A program made the translations under genes and the position numbers. Under the pieces are notes generated by a model, which did no database searches, was not told the DNA's origin, and saw nothing but the letters and a program-made list of their open reading frames with translations. Below are positions 11,404 to 22,995 of a DNA stretch of 64,000 nucleotides, in pieces (position 1 is the stretch's first letter; each line of letters starts with the position of its first letter). Source of the stretch: Oscheius onirici (lineage: Eukaryota; Nematoda; Chromadorea; Rhabditida; Rhabditidae); NCBI GenBank assembly GCA_932521025.1, contig OW051471.1, positions 12,276,001-12,340,000 on the forward strand, given 5' to 3'.

Positions 11404-13137
11404 TCAAATGGTCGTGATCGCTGAAATGTTGATGGACGATTTGAACACCGGGTTAAGTTGTCCTGTCTTCCAGAAATGAATGTAAGCCTTTCTCAGCCTC
11501 CTGAACAAATTTTTTTCAGCTGAAGATGACTCTACTTGTTGAAACACAAGTAAATGACAACATTGGACACGTCGACGACCAGCCAGACTGCCTTGAGCAG
11601 ATAGAAAGTCAAATATTGTCCAAGGACTTCAATGGGAAGAACATCCAAGACTGTAGTCGAGACAGCGAATAGAATGCTGAAAATGAAGGCCTGGACGGCT
11701 AGACTCCATTCTTTTTTGATGGATTGAGTTTTTCCCTGAAAACGACGCAGTCTGATGCAGAAAATCAAAGACCTACCATGACCAAAATAAATGCAATAAT
11801 TCCCAGGTAAAGTACGGCAGTTGCTGTAAAAACGGCCCAATTTAGATAGAGTTCAATGTAAACGTTTTCTGCGATGGAATTTAAATGAAAAAAAAAAGTC
11901 AAAAACCTACCATTCCGGGTCATTAGCGGGGTGACATTTCGATTCAAGTCTATTACGACCATTGAGTACGTTATACAGTTTAACAGAGACGTCAGAAATG
12001 CGAAGAGGTAACCGATCTAAACTTTCTATTTTATTTTTGAAAGAAAAGGAACAGACTCCGTAGATCCAATTGGAATCAAAGATGGGGCATTTGAAGAGAA
12101 TTATAGAGACGAAGCGATTGTAGGCTAAGAGGAAAGTTATGTTGATGGAGGCATCCCAGAAGGAGGACAGAACACTTCGGTAGATCTGCAAAGAGAAAAG
12201 TAGGCCTTTTTTTCTTAAAAATTAAAGACTCCAGCAGCATGAGCAAAAGATCGGCACAGAATGGTTAATAAAAAAAAAGTGAAATTTTTCCTTTTTTTCG
12301 GCGTAATCTTTGTGATGTTCAGCAAAAGTGTAGTAAGGGATGAATTCTACAACTTTGCAGAACTTCGCGACGCTTGAAAATTGGAAAAAATTTTCATTGG
12401 AAAAAATCATAGGTTCACTGTGATGCGCCTTGGACAGAAGTGGAGGAACCTAGGAAACTATCTCATTTCATGCTTCCATTCTTCCCATTTTCCCCTTTAA
12501 AAAACGTTTCTTCAGTAGACTCACCCCATCAACATCTTCGTTTTCCATCAAGGGACTAAGAGCAGCAAACTGTATCTCATTCTGTAGCAACTTTATTCCG
12601 TCGAAGATTTGAAGAAACAACTGACAGCATTCCAATAATCCAAGAATAAACATGATGAAAAATGCTTTACTTTTCTTGAACTCTTTGTTATAGCGAAAAA
12701 TCCGAAGCGTGGTGTTGTTGAAGAAAAAAAGAATAAGCTCACCAGAACAATAGGAATGTGAACGATCAGGAAGAAGAATGAAAGAACCAGAATAACGATT
12801 CCACTTACACAATCTTTCTGGATTTTGAAGGCAGTACTCTATGAATTTTTCAATTTTCGTGGAAATGAGCTCTTACAAGAATGATCGGCAAACTGATCAC
12901 TGGGATGACTAGAAAGATAAATAGCCAGAAAAGAATCCAGAAGATGTGATCGTGATCTCTGCACCGACGCATATCAGAGACGGATGGAGACTGTGAGTCA
13001 ATCAGTGTAGATTGTTTTTCACTGACTGTGCCATTACAAGATAATCTTTTTAATGGGACACATGAGCTTATACCCATGACAGAAGTGTTGTAAACAGTAT
13101 TTACAAAAGTCGGTATATTGGTTTGCAGTGTTTTCAA
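11404..13137 (-). CDS. Srt-like serpentine chemoreceptor (7TM GPCR), copy 1
   Basis: A seven-transmembrane receptor similar to the nematode srt class. An N-terminal segment with SQSPSVSDMRRCRDHDHIFW and TM1 (WILFWLFIFLVIPVISLPII) lies at about 12890-13137. TM2 exon FFIMFILGLLECCQLFLQIF is near 12560-12690. The TM3 signature SSFWDASINITFLLAYNRFV is near 12110-12190. TM6/TM7 are in exons near 11532-11735 (SIKKEWSLAVQAFIFS, VSNVVIYLCFN). The C-terminus RRLRKAYIHFWKTGQLNPVF ends at the stop at 11404. It matches a second gene at 36.9-39.2 kb segment by segment. An intron near 12230-12415 contains a sequence related to the palindromic HSP70-intron element. The start codon is uncertain. Confidence 0.65.
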
Positions 13138-13317
13138 AATAGTCTTCTTTGGTCCTACCGAAGATTTTCGGCCAAACTTAGGAGAAGGAGATTCATTTTA
13201 TCAGCAGCCTCAGCCAAGCTATATGCGATACGGTCTCATCCCGCTGGTCGCGTAGAGAACAATTTCATTTTTATCTACCGCACATCGGCATCATCATGGG
13301 CTGATAGTAAAATCGGG

Positions 13318-13490
13318 TGCGATTAGCGATTATTCACTAATTGCGAAAAAACCGCGATTAATCGCATTTGCGATTGCGATTGTCTGCTTTTCCAAGCCAA
13401 AATTTTGAAATTCTTGCGATTAGCGATTATCCGATATCCGCAAATACTGCGATTAATCGCGTTTGCGATTGCGATTTACGGATATCCGTC
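13318..13490. repeat. GCGATTA-type low-complexity repeat
   Basis: The words GCGATTA, TTAATCGC, TTGCGATTGCGATT and GGATATCCG recur in direct and inverted orientation across about 170 bp. The stretch is non-coding and may be a decayed satellite. It abuts the broken lectin copy. Confidence 0.6.
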
Positions 13491-13752
13491 CAGCCTTGAT
13501 CGACATCCTCATAGTTCTCCTTGTCAGTCGTTTTGAATGACTCGGTGTTCTTAGCTTTACAGTGCTCGGAGAATTGTTTTCTTGAGGAACTGAGACTTCG
13601 CATGTTAGTTGGAAATGAACAACCTGGACAACAATAACATAAGCTTATTTCTTTGACAACTTGTTGCTCAATATATAACAACGGTAGTTTGTCAGAGTCT
13701 CAAAGTTGTACTGTTTGAGCAGGGAAAAAAGAGAAGAATAAGGATGATATTG
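13490..13752 (-). pseudogene. Broken 5' copy of the lectin-like gene
   Basis: A signal-peptide-like start MLNIILILLFFP is followed, after a frame shift, by NFETLTNYRCYILSNKLSKK, then a stop, then LTCEVSVPQEN and, in another frame, FSEHCKAKNTESFKTTDKEN. The intact gene at 14.0-15.9 kb reads DFETLTQIRCFTLQGKLSK, LTCDTPIPEERNCSEFC at the same places. This is therefore a partial tandem duplicate of its first two exons with at least two frame shifts. Confidence 0.6.
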
Positions 13753-14048
13753 AGCATCTTTCCAGATTTCAACAGACAAAAACGTACGCTAGCTTTTGGT
13801 TGTAGGAGAAACAAGGTATATTTCCCTCTGTGCGCTGTCCAGCTTGCCGACATCGTCAATCTTTGTGGAGTCATAATACTGCGTGAAAATAGTCTTTGAA
13901 GATTCTAAACTATGGGAACTGAAATCGACATGAAATAGAGACAATCCGTTGATCTTGTAACTTGATCAATCTGGGCTGCCCACATGATCACCATCTCTCT
14001 AAAACAACGATGATATTGCACATACAATGACAGTTTTATTTCAATGAC

Positions 14049-15864
14049 TTATAGCCAGTATTCAGCCGTAGTGTTTGCAGCAGGCAAGCCGCAGATCTTG
14101 TCTCCTCGGGTTACTGTAACATTCTGAATGGCTTGGTTCAGAACGCCAAAGTAGGCGTAGTCTCTGATCTTGTGAGGCCACGCGTAGGAGAATCTGTCAA
14201 AGACAGTAATCTGAAAAAAATGATCCTCTGACTCTCTGAAACTGACCAGAAGTTCGTCAGGCTTGTACCAGATAACAGTCTTTTCTAGTTCTCCACGTCG
14301 GTATGGGAACGGAGTCCAGTCTCTGATTCCCTTGATGAAATCAGTTCCCCAAGGTCCATTGGCCCAAGCGTTGGCCAACTGAAAGTTGCTTGGGAAATTA
14401 TGGAACAAGACTTACACTTCCTTGTTTCTGTCTTACACCACAATGGAAAGACACAAAATACTTGGAAGAGAACAGGTTGAAACTCCAAAAAGCTTCGGGA
14501 TCCCACGGCTGGACGGAATAGAAGGTCAGCTTGTCTCCGACCTGAAGAGGACCGCCAGGCATACAACCGAACGTTATTCCTTTTGGGACGGCATTTCCAG
14601 AAGCCCTTTGCATCCGACAGTGGTCAGTGATCTGAATACTGCAATTGTAATAGTCTGAAGGGCGAAATACCAGCCCAGAGTCAGGTTGACCACGAATACG
14701 AAGACACTTTGAGGATTCAACACTCTTGGACGGCTTAGAGCAGATGTAAGGAAATCTGAAGGTATTTTGACAGGGAAATTGAAAGAAAGGTAGAAAACAC
14801 CTACAACAGTCATAATTTTGGCAAACTACTGGAGAAAAGGTTGTAACTGTTAGGATTAGGAAAGTAGCAACTGTCTACTTTTTCTATACATAGTTGCACC
14901 TATGCAAAATGCAAAAGTGGCTTACAGTGCTCAACAAAACAATATGTCCCGGATCCATATCGAGTAATCCTTTGACTGGATCTCGCTCTCCGACTACGCA
15001 ATTACGGTCCGAAACAATTAAAGTGATGCCTAGGGGGAACATACAAGAAATATTTTTCCTTACAAATGCTCTAGACTTTTTCAACAATTGTTTTTTCACC
15101 AAACTTTTTCAAGTTGTTTTTCAACAATTTTAGCAAGTTTTTTTTTCAAATTTCTTACACTCACTTTTCCGTAACCAGCTTCGTCTGCGAGTATCCCAGA
15201 ACTCCTTCTCTGTTCTCAATGGAAAAGACGACTGCCGGTTCGATACCGTCCTCGTTGGGCTTAACTCTGTCACAACTTGGGAAGAAGATGGTTCCTCCAC
15301 CAATCCAGAAGCGCTTAATCTTGCCGTCGATCAGATCTGAACTGATTGTTAGTCTGGCTCAGTCTGGCCTTACTGATCAACAGTTTCAGATCCTCATCAC
15401 TGTCCGGAATGAACAGACGTCCTCCTCGATTAGTACATTCGTTCAGGGCATTGACATACGTGGCACTTTCCTCGATGATTGTGAAACAGAGGTCATCAAT
15501 TGGACCAGACTTTTTTCCACAACGAAGACGGTTGGCTGTTTCACAAATTTGGTCGTTTGCATGCTGAAGAAAATTTTTCATATTTTCAAAAAACGGGTAC
15601 GTACTGCTACTGTACCATCAAGAAAAGCGCTAGTATCTGTCAGAGGCGTTACTTGAAGTGCTTCATTGTTACAGAATTCTGAGCAGTTGCGTTCCTCGGG
15701 AATCGGTGTGTCACATGTCAGCTGCAAAAAAGCTTCTTTCCAAAAAAAAGTTAACTCACAGCAGTTTTTGATAACTTCCCCTGAAGAGTGAAGCAACGGA
15801 TTTGGGTCAGAGTCTCAAAGTCTACTGCCCAAACAGGGACAAAAAGTAAAAAGATGCCGAACAT
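14049..15864 (-). CDS. Secreted C-type-lectin-like and galectin-like fusion protein
   Basis: The ATG at 15864 begins a signal peptide (MFGIFLLFVPVWAVDF). After two short introns a C-type-lectin-like region follows: CGKKSGPIDDLCFTIIEES, NALNECTNRGGRLFIPDSDE, KIKRFWIGGGTIFFPSCD. The donor before HANDQICETANRL is best placed so that GTVA joins it in phase. The second half starts with CSKPSKSVESSKCLRIR and continues PGGPLQVGDKLTFYSVQPWD, FVSFHCGVRQKQG, NAWANGPWGTD, FPYRRGELEK, and HKIRDYAYFGVL...VTRGDK. This resembles the galectin order (GxLxxGdxl, HxxxR, N, WG.E, Pf..G, H+I). It stops after EYWL at 14049. It is probably a secreted carbohydrate-binding protein. The sugar-binding residues H-N-R are only partly recognisable, so binding is not assured. 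Confidence 0.6.
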
Positions 15865-15869
15865 CTCCA

Positions 15870-16335
15870 CCAAAAAGCGTACAGTTTTTCTTTATAGAGC
15901 CTCTCCGCAGGCTCTTTCACATCCTTTACTGAAGCTATAACTGGCTGCAAATCGTTCCTACGATTTGCACGTGTGGTCCAAAAATCAGAATTCTGTGCAA
16001 AAAATGGTTCAGGGAGCGGCTTTTTTTAGCAAGATCCCGACACTGTTTACAGCCTTATCTCTGGTCATCGAACCGCCGCACTTGTGTGCGGACTGAATCG
16101 TCGCAGTGGTGAGAAAAGTTAACTGATTCGAAAGGAATGGGAGAAATGGTTGGCTAGTCGCTTTTCGACGCTCTCTTCTGTCAACACACATTTATTTTCT
16201 GTTTGTATTAAAAAAATATTCTGGTCCCTCTCCCTGTTCCCACTTTCAGTTACGTTTTGCCCTATGACTAGGCATAACATAAGGGACATAAATGTCCCAC
16301 CCCGCAGTCTTCCTCTTTCTCCCAGTCATTTTACA
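15870..16335. other. Intergenic region without recognised gene
   Basis: I see no conserved coding sequence between the lectin-like gene and the HSP70 cluster. The stretch has short open frames only, on both strands, and no clear repeat. Confidence 0.4.
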
Positions 16336-16339
16336 GCTT

Positions 16340-16467
16340 CCAGATTCAACGGCTTACCGATTTCATTGGTTAAGACCTCGACCCGTCCATTCTTAAAAAC
16401 TGCTACATTTGTATATATTGTTTCTAGATCAATTCCAATGGTTGTCTGGTCCAGAAAGTCCAGTGGC
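16340..16467 (-). pseudogene. Inverted fragment of HSP70-A exon 1
   Basis: Read on the minus strand this gives [20 protein letters not shown] then [15 protein letters not shown], almost the same as exon 1 of HSP70-A at 16769 ([31 protein letters not shown]), and it includes the start of the following intron. The phosphate-loop Gly of DLG is changed to Glu. It lies head-to-head with A, about 300 bp away, and has no further exons. It is an inverted partial duplicate. Confidence 0.75.
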
Positions 16468-16650
16468 TGAAAAAGTATTATTTTCTGAACAGTCTCATGA
16501 CCTTCGATCTGATGACAATTTACAAATGTTTTGAGACGAGAGAGTTTCTCTTTTTTTATATTTTTGTCCCTCTCAAACTTCCCTCAATACCTGCTTTCAT
16601 CACTCTTCACTATCTTGTTCACCCTTTTCCCAATTTCTCCCCGCTGGTCC

Positions 16651-16675
16651 CTTATCAGCTGGGTTCCTCGGCTCC
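16651..16675 (+). promoter_or_regulatory. Partial copy of the HSP70-cluster upstream element
   Basis: TTATCAGCTGGGTTCC followed by TCGGC resembles the left half of the element found before C, H, J and K, in the same orientation relative to the gene. It lies about 95-120 bp upstream of the A start. The right half (GTGAGAAAAT) is absent. Confidence 0.35.
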
Positions 16676-16768
16676 TTTTACCCCGCACTTGTTGCCCCAA
16701 CTTTCTCCTCCTTCAATTTATCCCATTCAATAAATTGCATTTTTTTCAATTTAGAAGACTTTTAGACC

Positions 16769-19736
16769 ATGGCGGACCAGACAGCCATTGGAATTGATCT
16801 AGGAACAATTTATACAAATGTAGCAGTTTTTAAGAATGGACGGGTCGAGGTCTTGACCAATGAAATCGGTAAGCCGTTGATATTCAGAGAGAAAACCATT
16901 TTCAGCTAGCAATTTGACTCCTTCATATGTTTCTTTTACCGACAAAGTCCGACTGGTTGGAGATTCTGCCAAAAATCAGGCTGCCATGAATGCTCAGAAT
17001 ACAATCTGTGGTATGTTTTTGGTCCAACTTTTCACTGTTTTTAAAAGGGATGAGACGTCTGATTGGTCAAAAGTATAACTACAATATTCCCGGCTCACAA
17101 TACCGGTCATTTCGAGTGACTAATGATGACAGAAGAGCTAAAATTAGTGTCCAGTACCGTGGAAAAACAAAGGAACTGTATCCGGAACAAACTACAGCAA
17201 TTCTCTTGGCAAAAATGAAAGATATGGCGGAGAAGTATCTCGGACATCCTGTCAAGGTAAATTTCCCGTTTTTTTATTCAGAAAATATGTCCAGAATGCC
17301 GTAGTAACTGTTCCCGCTCATTTCAACAACTCTCAAAGGAGGGCCACTAAAGACGCCGGTTTAGTGGCAGGACTGAAGTCAGCACTGATAAACGAGACAA
17401 CTGCAGCAGCCTTGGCTCATGTTTACGACAAAAAGGAAGAATTTGTGAGGAGGGAGAGAACAGTCCTGGTATACAATTTGGGTGGAGGATTCCTTGACGT
17501 GGTAGGTCTCTTTGCCCGTCTATCGTTTACAGGGTGGCCGATAAATATGTGCGCGCGCAAAAACGCGTTTTTTTGGTGAAAACACACTTTTTTAAAGTTT
17601 TTATTGGTGCAACAAGATGTAAATATTACACATTTACATGTCTACATGAACTGTTCGAAGTGTCCTCCTTTGGATTTGACACAGGCCTCCAGACGCGGGA
17701 TAACAGAATCGACGATGCCAGGTAGTTAATGTCCAAATTGTCCCAAATCTTGATTAGTTCGCGTTGAAGAGGCCAAGGCATCTCCTTGCTTCTCGTCAAC
17801 CTTTGGCTTTGGCAGCATCTGTAAGCAACTGGCCTTCGAAAAGACGATAACTTCGAAGTGCTAGAGACGTTTTGACAATGGATTGAACCGTCGACCGTGC
17901 AATATTCAGCTCTGTCAAAGACCGCGCTAAAAACGCGCACATATTAAGAAAAGACATCGGCCATCCTGTAGTCTTTTTCTCAACAATAGTTTTCAGTCCC
18001 TCACGGTCATCAAAAACCTCACAGTCGAAGTCAAAGCAACAGCTTCTGACCGTGCACTTGGAGGGGAGGACTTTGACAATCGTCTGATAGACTACTGTGT
18101 CTCAGAGTTCAAATTTCGTCATGGTAAAGATATCACATCTAGTCAGCGAGCTCTCTGCCGACTTCGCAAAGCTTGTGAAAAAGCCAAGCGGGACTTGTCC
18201 TTTACTGTTTCGGCCTCCATCGACATTGATGAACTCTTCGAAGGAATTGATTTTTCTCTGGACATCAGTCGGAAAAAGTTTGAAGAGATCTGCAGTGAGT
18301 TGTTCAGAAGAGCCACGGTTCCGGTCATGAATGTACTCCATGAAACCAGACTTCTAAAGGAGAATGTAAGCTCAGGCTTTCACAAAAACCTCGAAGTTTC
18401 AGATTGACGAAGTTTTAATGGTCGGCGGCTCCACAAGAATCCCATTGATCCAAAAACAGCTCTCTGATTATTTTGGGGACAAGAAGCTTAACATGTCGAT
18501 GAATCCTGATCTAGCAGCTGTGGCGGGAGCTGCAATCTATGGAGCCAGGGAGTTTCACGAGCCAACTGTCCAGGATATAGAGTTCGTTGATGTGGTATCA
18601 AGCTCGTATGGATACTATACTGTAGGCGGAGCGTATGAGACACTTTTACAGGTACTTTTTTCAATTTTTTTCTTGTTTCCTCCTTAAATTAGAGACTTTG
18701 GAAACCTCAATTTTTGAGCGCATGCATAAATTTTCCAGCTTTTTAATATTTGGCAAAGTTGTAGGATTTGATGAGCTTTACAGCTTTACAGAACTTCGCG
18801 AAGCTTGAAAATGCTAAAAAAAACAGACCGTTTTACAGAAAAACACTCCGATCCCCGTGGAATGTTCCAGTATCTACTCAAATGTAATTCCCTATATTTT
18901 TTTTGCTGGAAGCTATTTAGGTGCCGAACATCGTTCTCACAATTTTCCAAGGAGAAAAGGAACGGGCACGTGAGAGTACCTTTCTTGGCGAATTTCATCT
19001 TCAAGGAAGTATGCGTGGCAGGAAAGAGCTGAAAATTAAGGTTTTTTTTCAGTTTTTTTTAACCAAAATACAATATTTTTCAGCTAGTCTTTATAGTTAA
19101 CAGACATGGAATTCTCAGTGCTTTTGGAGTTGTTGACGGCTGCCTCCACCATCTGCAGCTTCCATTCGAAAAGTACAGACTGTCACCTGAACAAGTAGAT
19201 GATTTTAAAATGGAACTGGATCAGTTTGAAGAAGACGAGAAGAATGAGAGATTACGCGTGGAGGCTAAAAATAATCTCCAATGTAGTATTGATAGGCTAC
19301 AGCGGAGCCTGGACGATGGGAAGGTGGGACAGGGTAGAATTATTAAAAACACAAGTCTCAGATTCCCGTCCACGCAAGGGAAGATGTGAGGGTCATTCAG
19401 AGCAAGATCGTTGCCTGGCTGGATGAAAACTCGAATGCTGAAAAGAGAAAACTGGAGGAAATGCTTAAAAAGTACAAGGAATGTGTATTGGAAGCTAAAG
19501 AAAAGCCTTTGTCCTTCATTGATGAGCGAAAGCAGGAAGCCGCCAAGGTTTTAAAGCAGTACCCAGGAACAGCGTTTCTTGCTTCATCTGTCAAGATTGA
19601 AGGTATTGTTTTCACAAATTAGGGGAACCCGGAGCACATCTGAAAGTTTGTTCGGTGAAAAGGACACCTCTTCAGGGGAACCAGATTGTGATGGGGCGCG
19701 ATTGAGCAAACCTCGTGCTTCCGTGGCGCAATAGGC

Positions 19737-19772
<36 letters not shown>

Positions 19773-20265
19773 GAGCCCACCCGGGAGCGAAATATTTTTG
19801 CATTTTTTTAACAAGACAGATTCAACTTTTACACTCCAGAATTCACTGCTTTCACAAATTCATTAACCTTTTGCAGAGAAACCTTCAACCAGAAGCTATG
19901 CCGACGTCACGAAAAGCAACTTGGCTCTTCATCCAGGAGCCCAACAAGTGAGCTACAAGGACACGACAGTAACCTATTTAGGTGTCTATCCACAGTATAA
20001 CCCACCGGTTAGCTTTTTTTTACTTAAAAACAGAAAAGTTCAGGTATCATCAGCTATTAAGCAACGACAAGCTCCGAATCCCCCGTACACTAAACATCAG
20101 CCGCTGAATGGAACGAATCAGGTACCAGATTTTAAGAAACTTCCAGATTTTTCCTTTTTTCAGACAGGGTACCGCAGTGCAAGTGTCGCCTACAATAACA
20201 ATGTTCCGACAACTTTTCAGACGACGTACCAACAAAGTTATGGGTCAACTGGCTTTTATCATTGA
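16769..20265 (+). CDS. Atypical HSP70 A (type-1 module, upstream gene)
   Basis: A complete HSP70-fold protein of 731 residues by my thirteen-exon model (16769-16868, 16906-17010, 17048-17256, 17295-17501, 17997-18365, 18403-18651, 18839-18883, 18921-19040, 19084-19323, 19362-19602, 19877-20007, 20044-20121, 20164-20265), which keeps frame throughout. The nucleotide-binding domain begins [15 protein letters not shown]. Family-invariant residues are changed: GMRRLIG instead of DAKRLIG (Lys71 to Arg, bovine Hsc70 numbering) and [11 protein letters not shown] instead of DLGGGTFDV (Asp199 to Asn, Thr204 to Phe), while NETTAA keeps Glu175. The substrate-binding part has [11 protein letters not shown] and [10 protein letters not shown] helical lid with [14 protein letters not shown] is followed by an unusual Tyr/Gln/Ser-rich tail ending SYGSTGFYH, without EEVD. 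Introns hold a Tc1/mariner remnant and a tRNA gene. B starts only 106 bp downstream. Confidence 0.8.
17528..17972 (-). mobile_element. Tc1/mariner-like remnant in HSP70-A intron 4
   Basis: The ends are inverted repeats starting CAGGGTGGCCGATAAATATG on the left and its counterpart CAGGATGGCCGAT on the right, each flanked by TA. Inside, the minus strand reads [20 protein letters not shown] then stop, matching the C-terminal end of Tc1/mariner-type transposases. Only about 440 bp remain and the upstream frame has a stop, so the copy is inactive. It occupies the intron after the phosphate-2 motif exon. Confidence 0.7.
19717..19789 (+). tRNA. tRNA-Asn (GTT)
   Basis: The 73-nt sequence folds as a standard tRNA. 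The acceptor stem GCTTCCG pairs with CGGGAGC (one G-T pair), the D stem is GCGC/GCGC, and the anticodon stem TTCGG/CCGAA encloses CTGTTAA with anticodon GTT. The T stem is GGTGG/CCACC around TTCGAGC. It lies on the plus strand inside the intron 19603-19876 of HSP70-A, in the same orientation as the host gene. A- and B-boxes are intact, so it should be transcribed by RNA polymerase III. Confidence 0.92.
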
Positions 20266-20371
20266 ACTTCGTCTGAATCTTCTAATAACACTTTTCATTA
20301 TATTTTTAATGGGTTTCAACCCAAGAATATCTAATTTTTGTGTTTAATTTTAAACATTCTTCAGAGCATAA

Positions 20372-22495
<2,124 letters not shown>

Positions 22496-22752
22496 CGAAA
22501 TAAATATTCAATCTTAAATGTTTACCTTTTAAAAGTTACTGTTTTGCCACCTTGGAAAAAGGGTTATGCTCCTTTTCAAAATGCTTTTTTTGTGTTGCTA
22601 TCTCGATCGTTTATCTGTTTTTCTCAAATTAATCAAAATTATTTCGAAAAACACGTAGATCTAACATATAAACAAAGAACCTGAAAAAATCATAGCGTGA
22701 AAATACAACAGTGAAAAATCTATAAAACTTTCCCATGTTTGTCTGCTGATCC

Positions 22753-22787
22753 GTTGTCAGCTGGCGTTTCAACGCCGGTGAGAAAAT
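22753..22787 (+). promoter_or_regulatory. Conserved HSP70-cluster upstream element (gene C copy)
   Basis: It reads GTTGTCAGCTGGC, then GTTTCAACGCCG, then GTGAGAAAAT. It contains the E-box CAGCTG and a stem GGCGTT/AACGCC. Copies in the same orientation relative to the gene occur upstream of H, J and K. Here it lies about 210-245 bp before the ATG. Confidence 0.6.
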
Positions 22788-22887
22788 AGCTCTAACTTCG
22801 ATACTTTATGACCAACCCCTGCTTCAATCTCTCCCGTTTCTCCAGTCTATTCCTTGCCTTTTTATTTCTTAATTTCGGTTCACTTGT

Positions 22888-22900
22888 TTCCCGAATATTC
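22888..22900 (+). promoter_or_regulatory. Three-unit heat-shock element before gene C
   Basis: TTCCCGAATATTC contains three alternating units TTC, GAA, TTC with exact 2-nt spacing, the consensus binding site of heat-shock factor HSF-1. It lies about 96-108 bp upstream of the gene C ATG, a normal distance for a nematode heat-shock promoter. Confidence 0.6.
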
Positions 22901-22995
22901 CCCGCTAACTTTCCGCTCCGTCACGTTTTCTGATCAGTAGATAGCAAACAACTTCCATTGATATCATTTTTGCTATTTTTTCGGTTTAGTTTTCC

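Noticed and set aside
13123..13326. A plus-strand small protein at 13.1-13.3 kb
   Set aside because: No conserved motif; it overlaps the start of the srt-like gene and the GCGATTA repeat.
17364..17579. HSP70-A ending at 17579 as a truncated gene
   Set aside because: The frame simply runs into the intron with the Tc1/mariner remnant. Exon 5 at 17997 continues the domain in phase.
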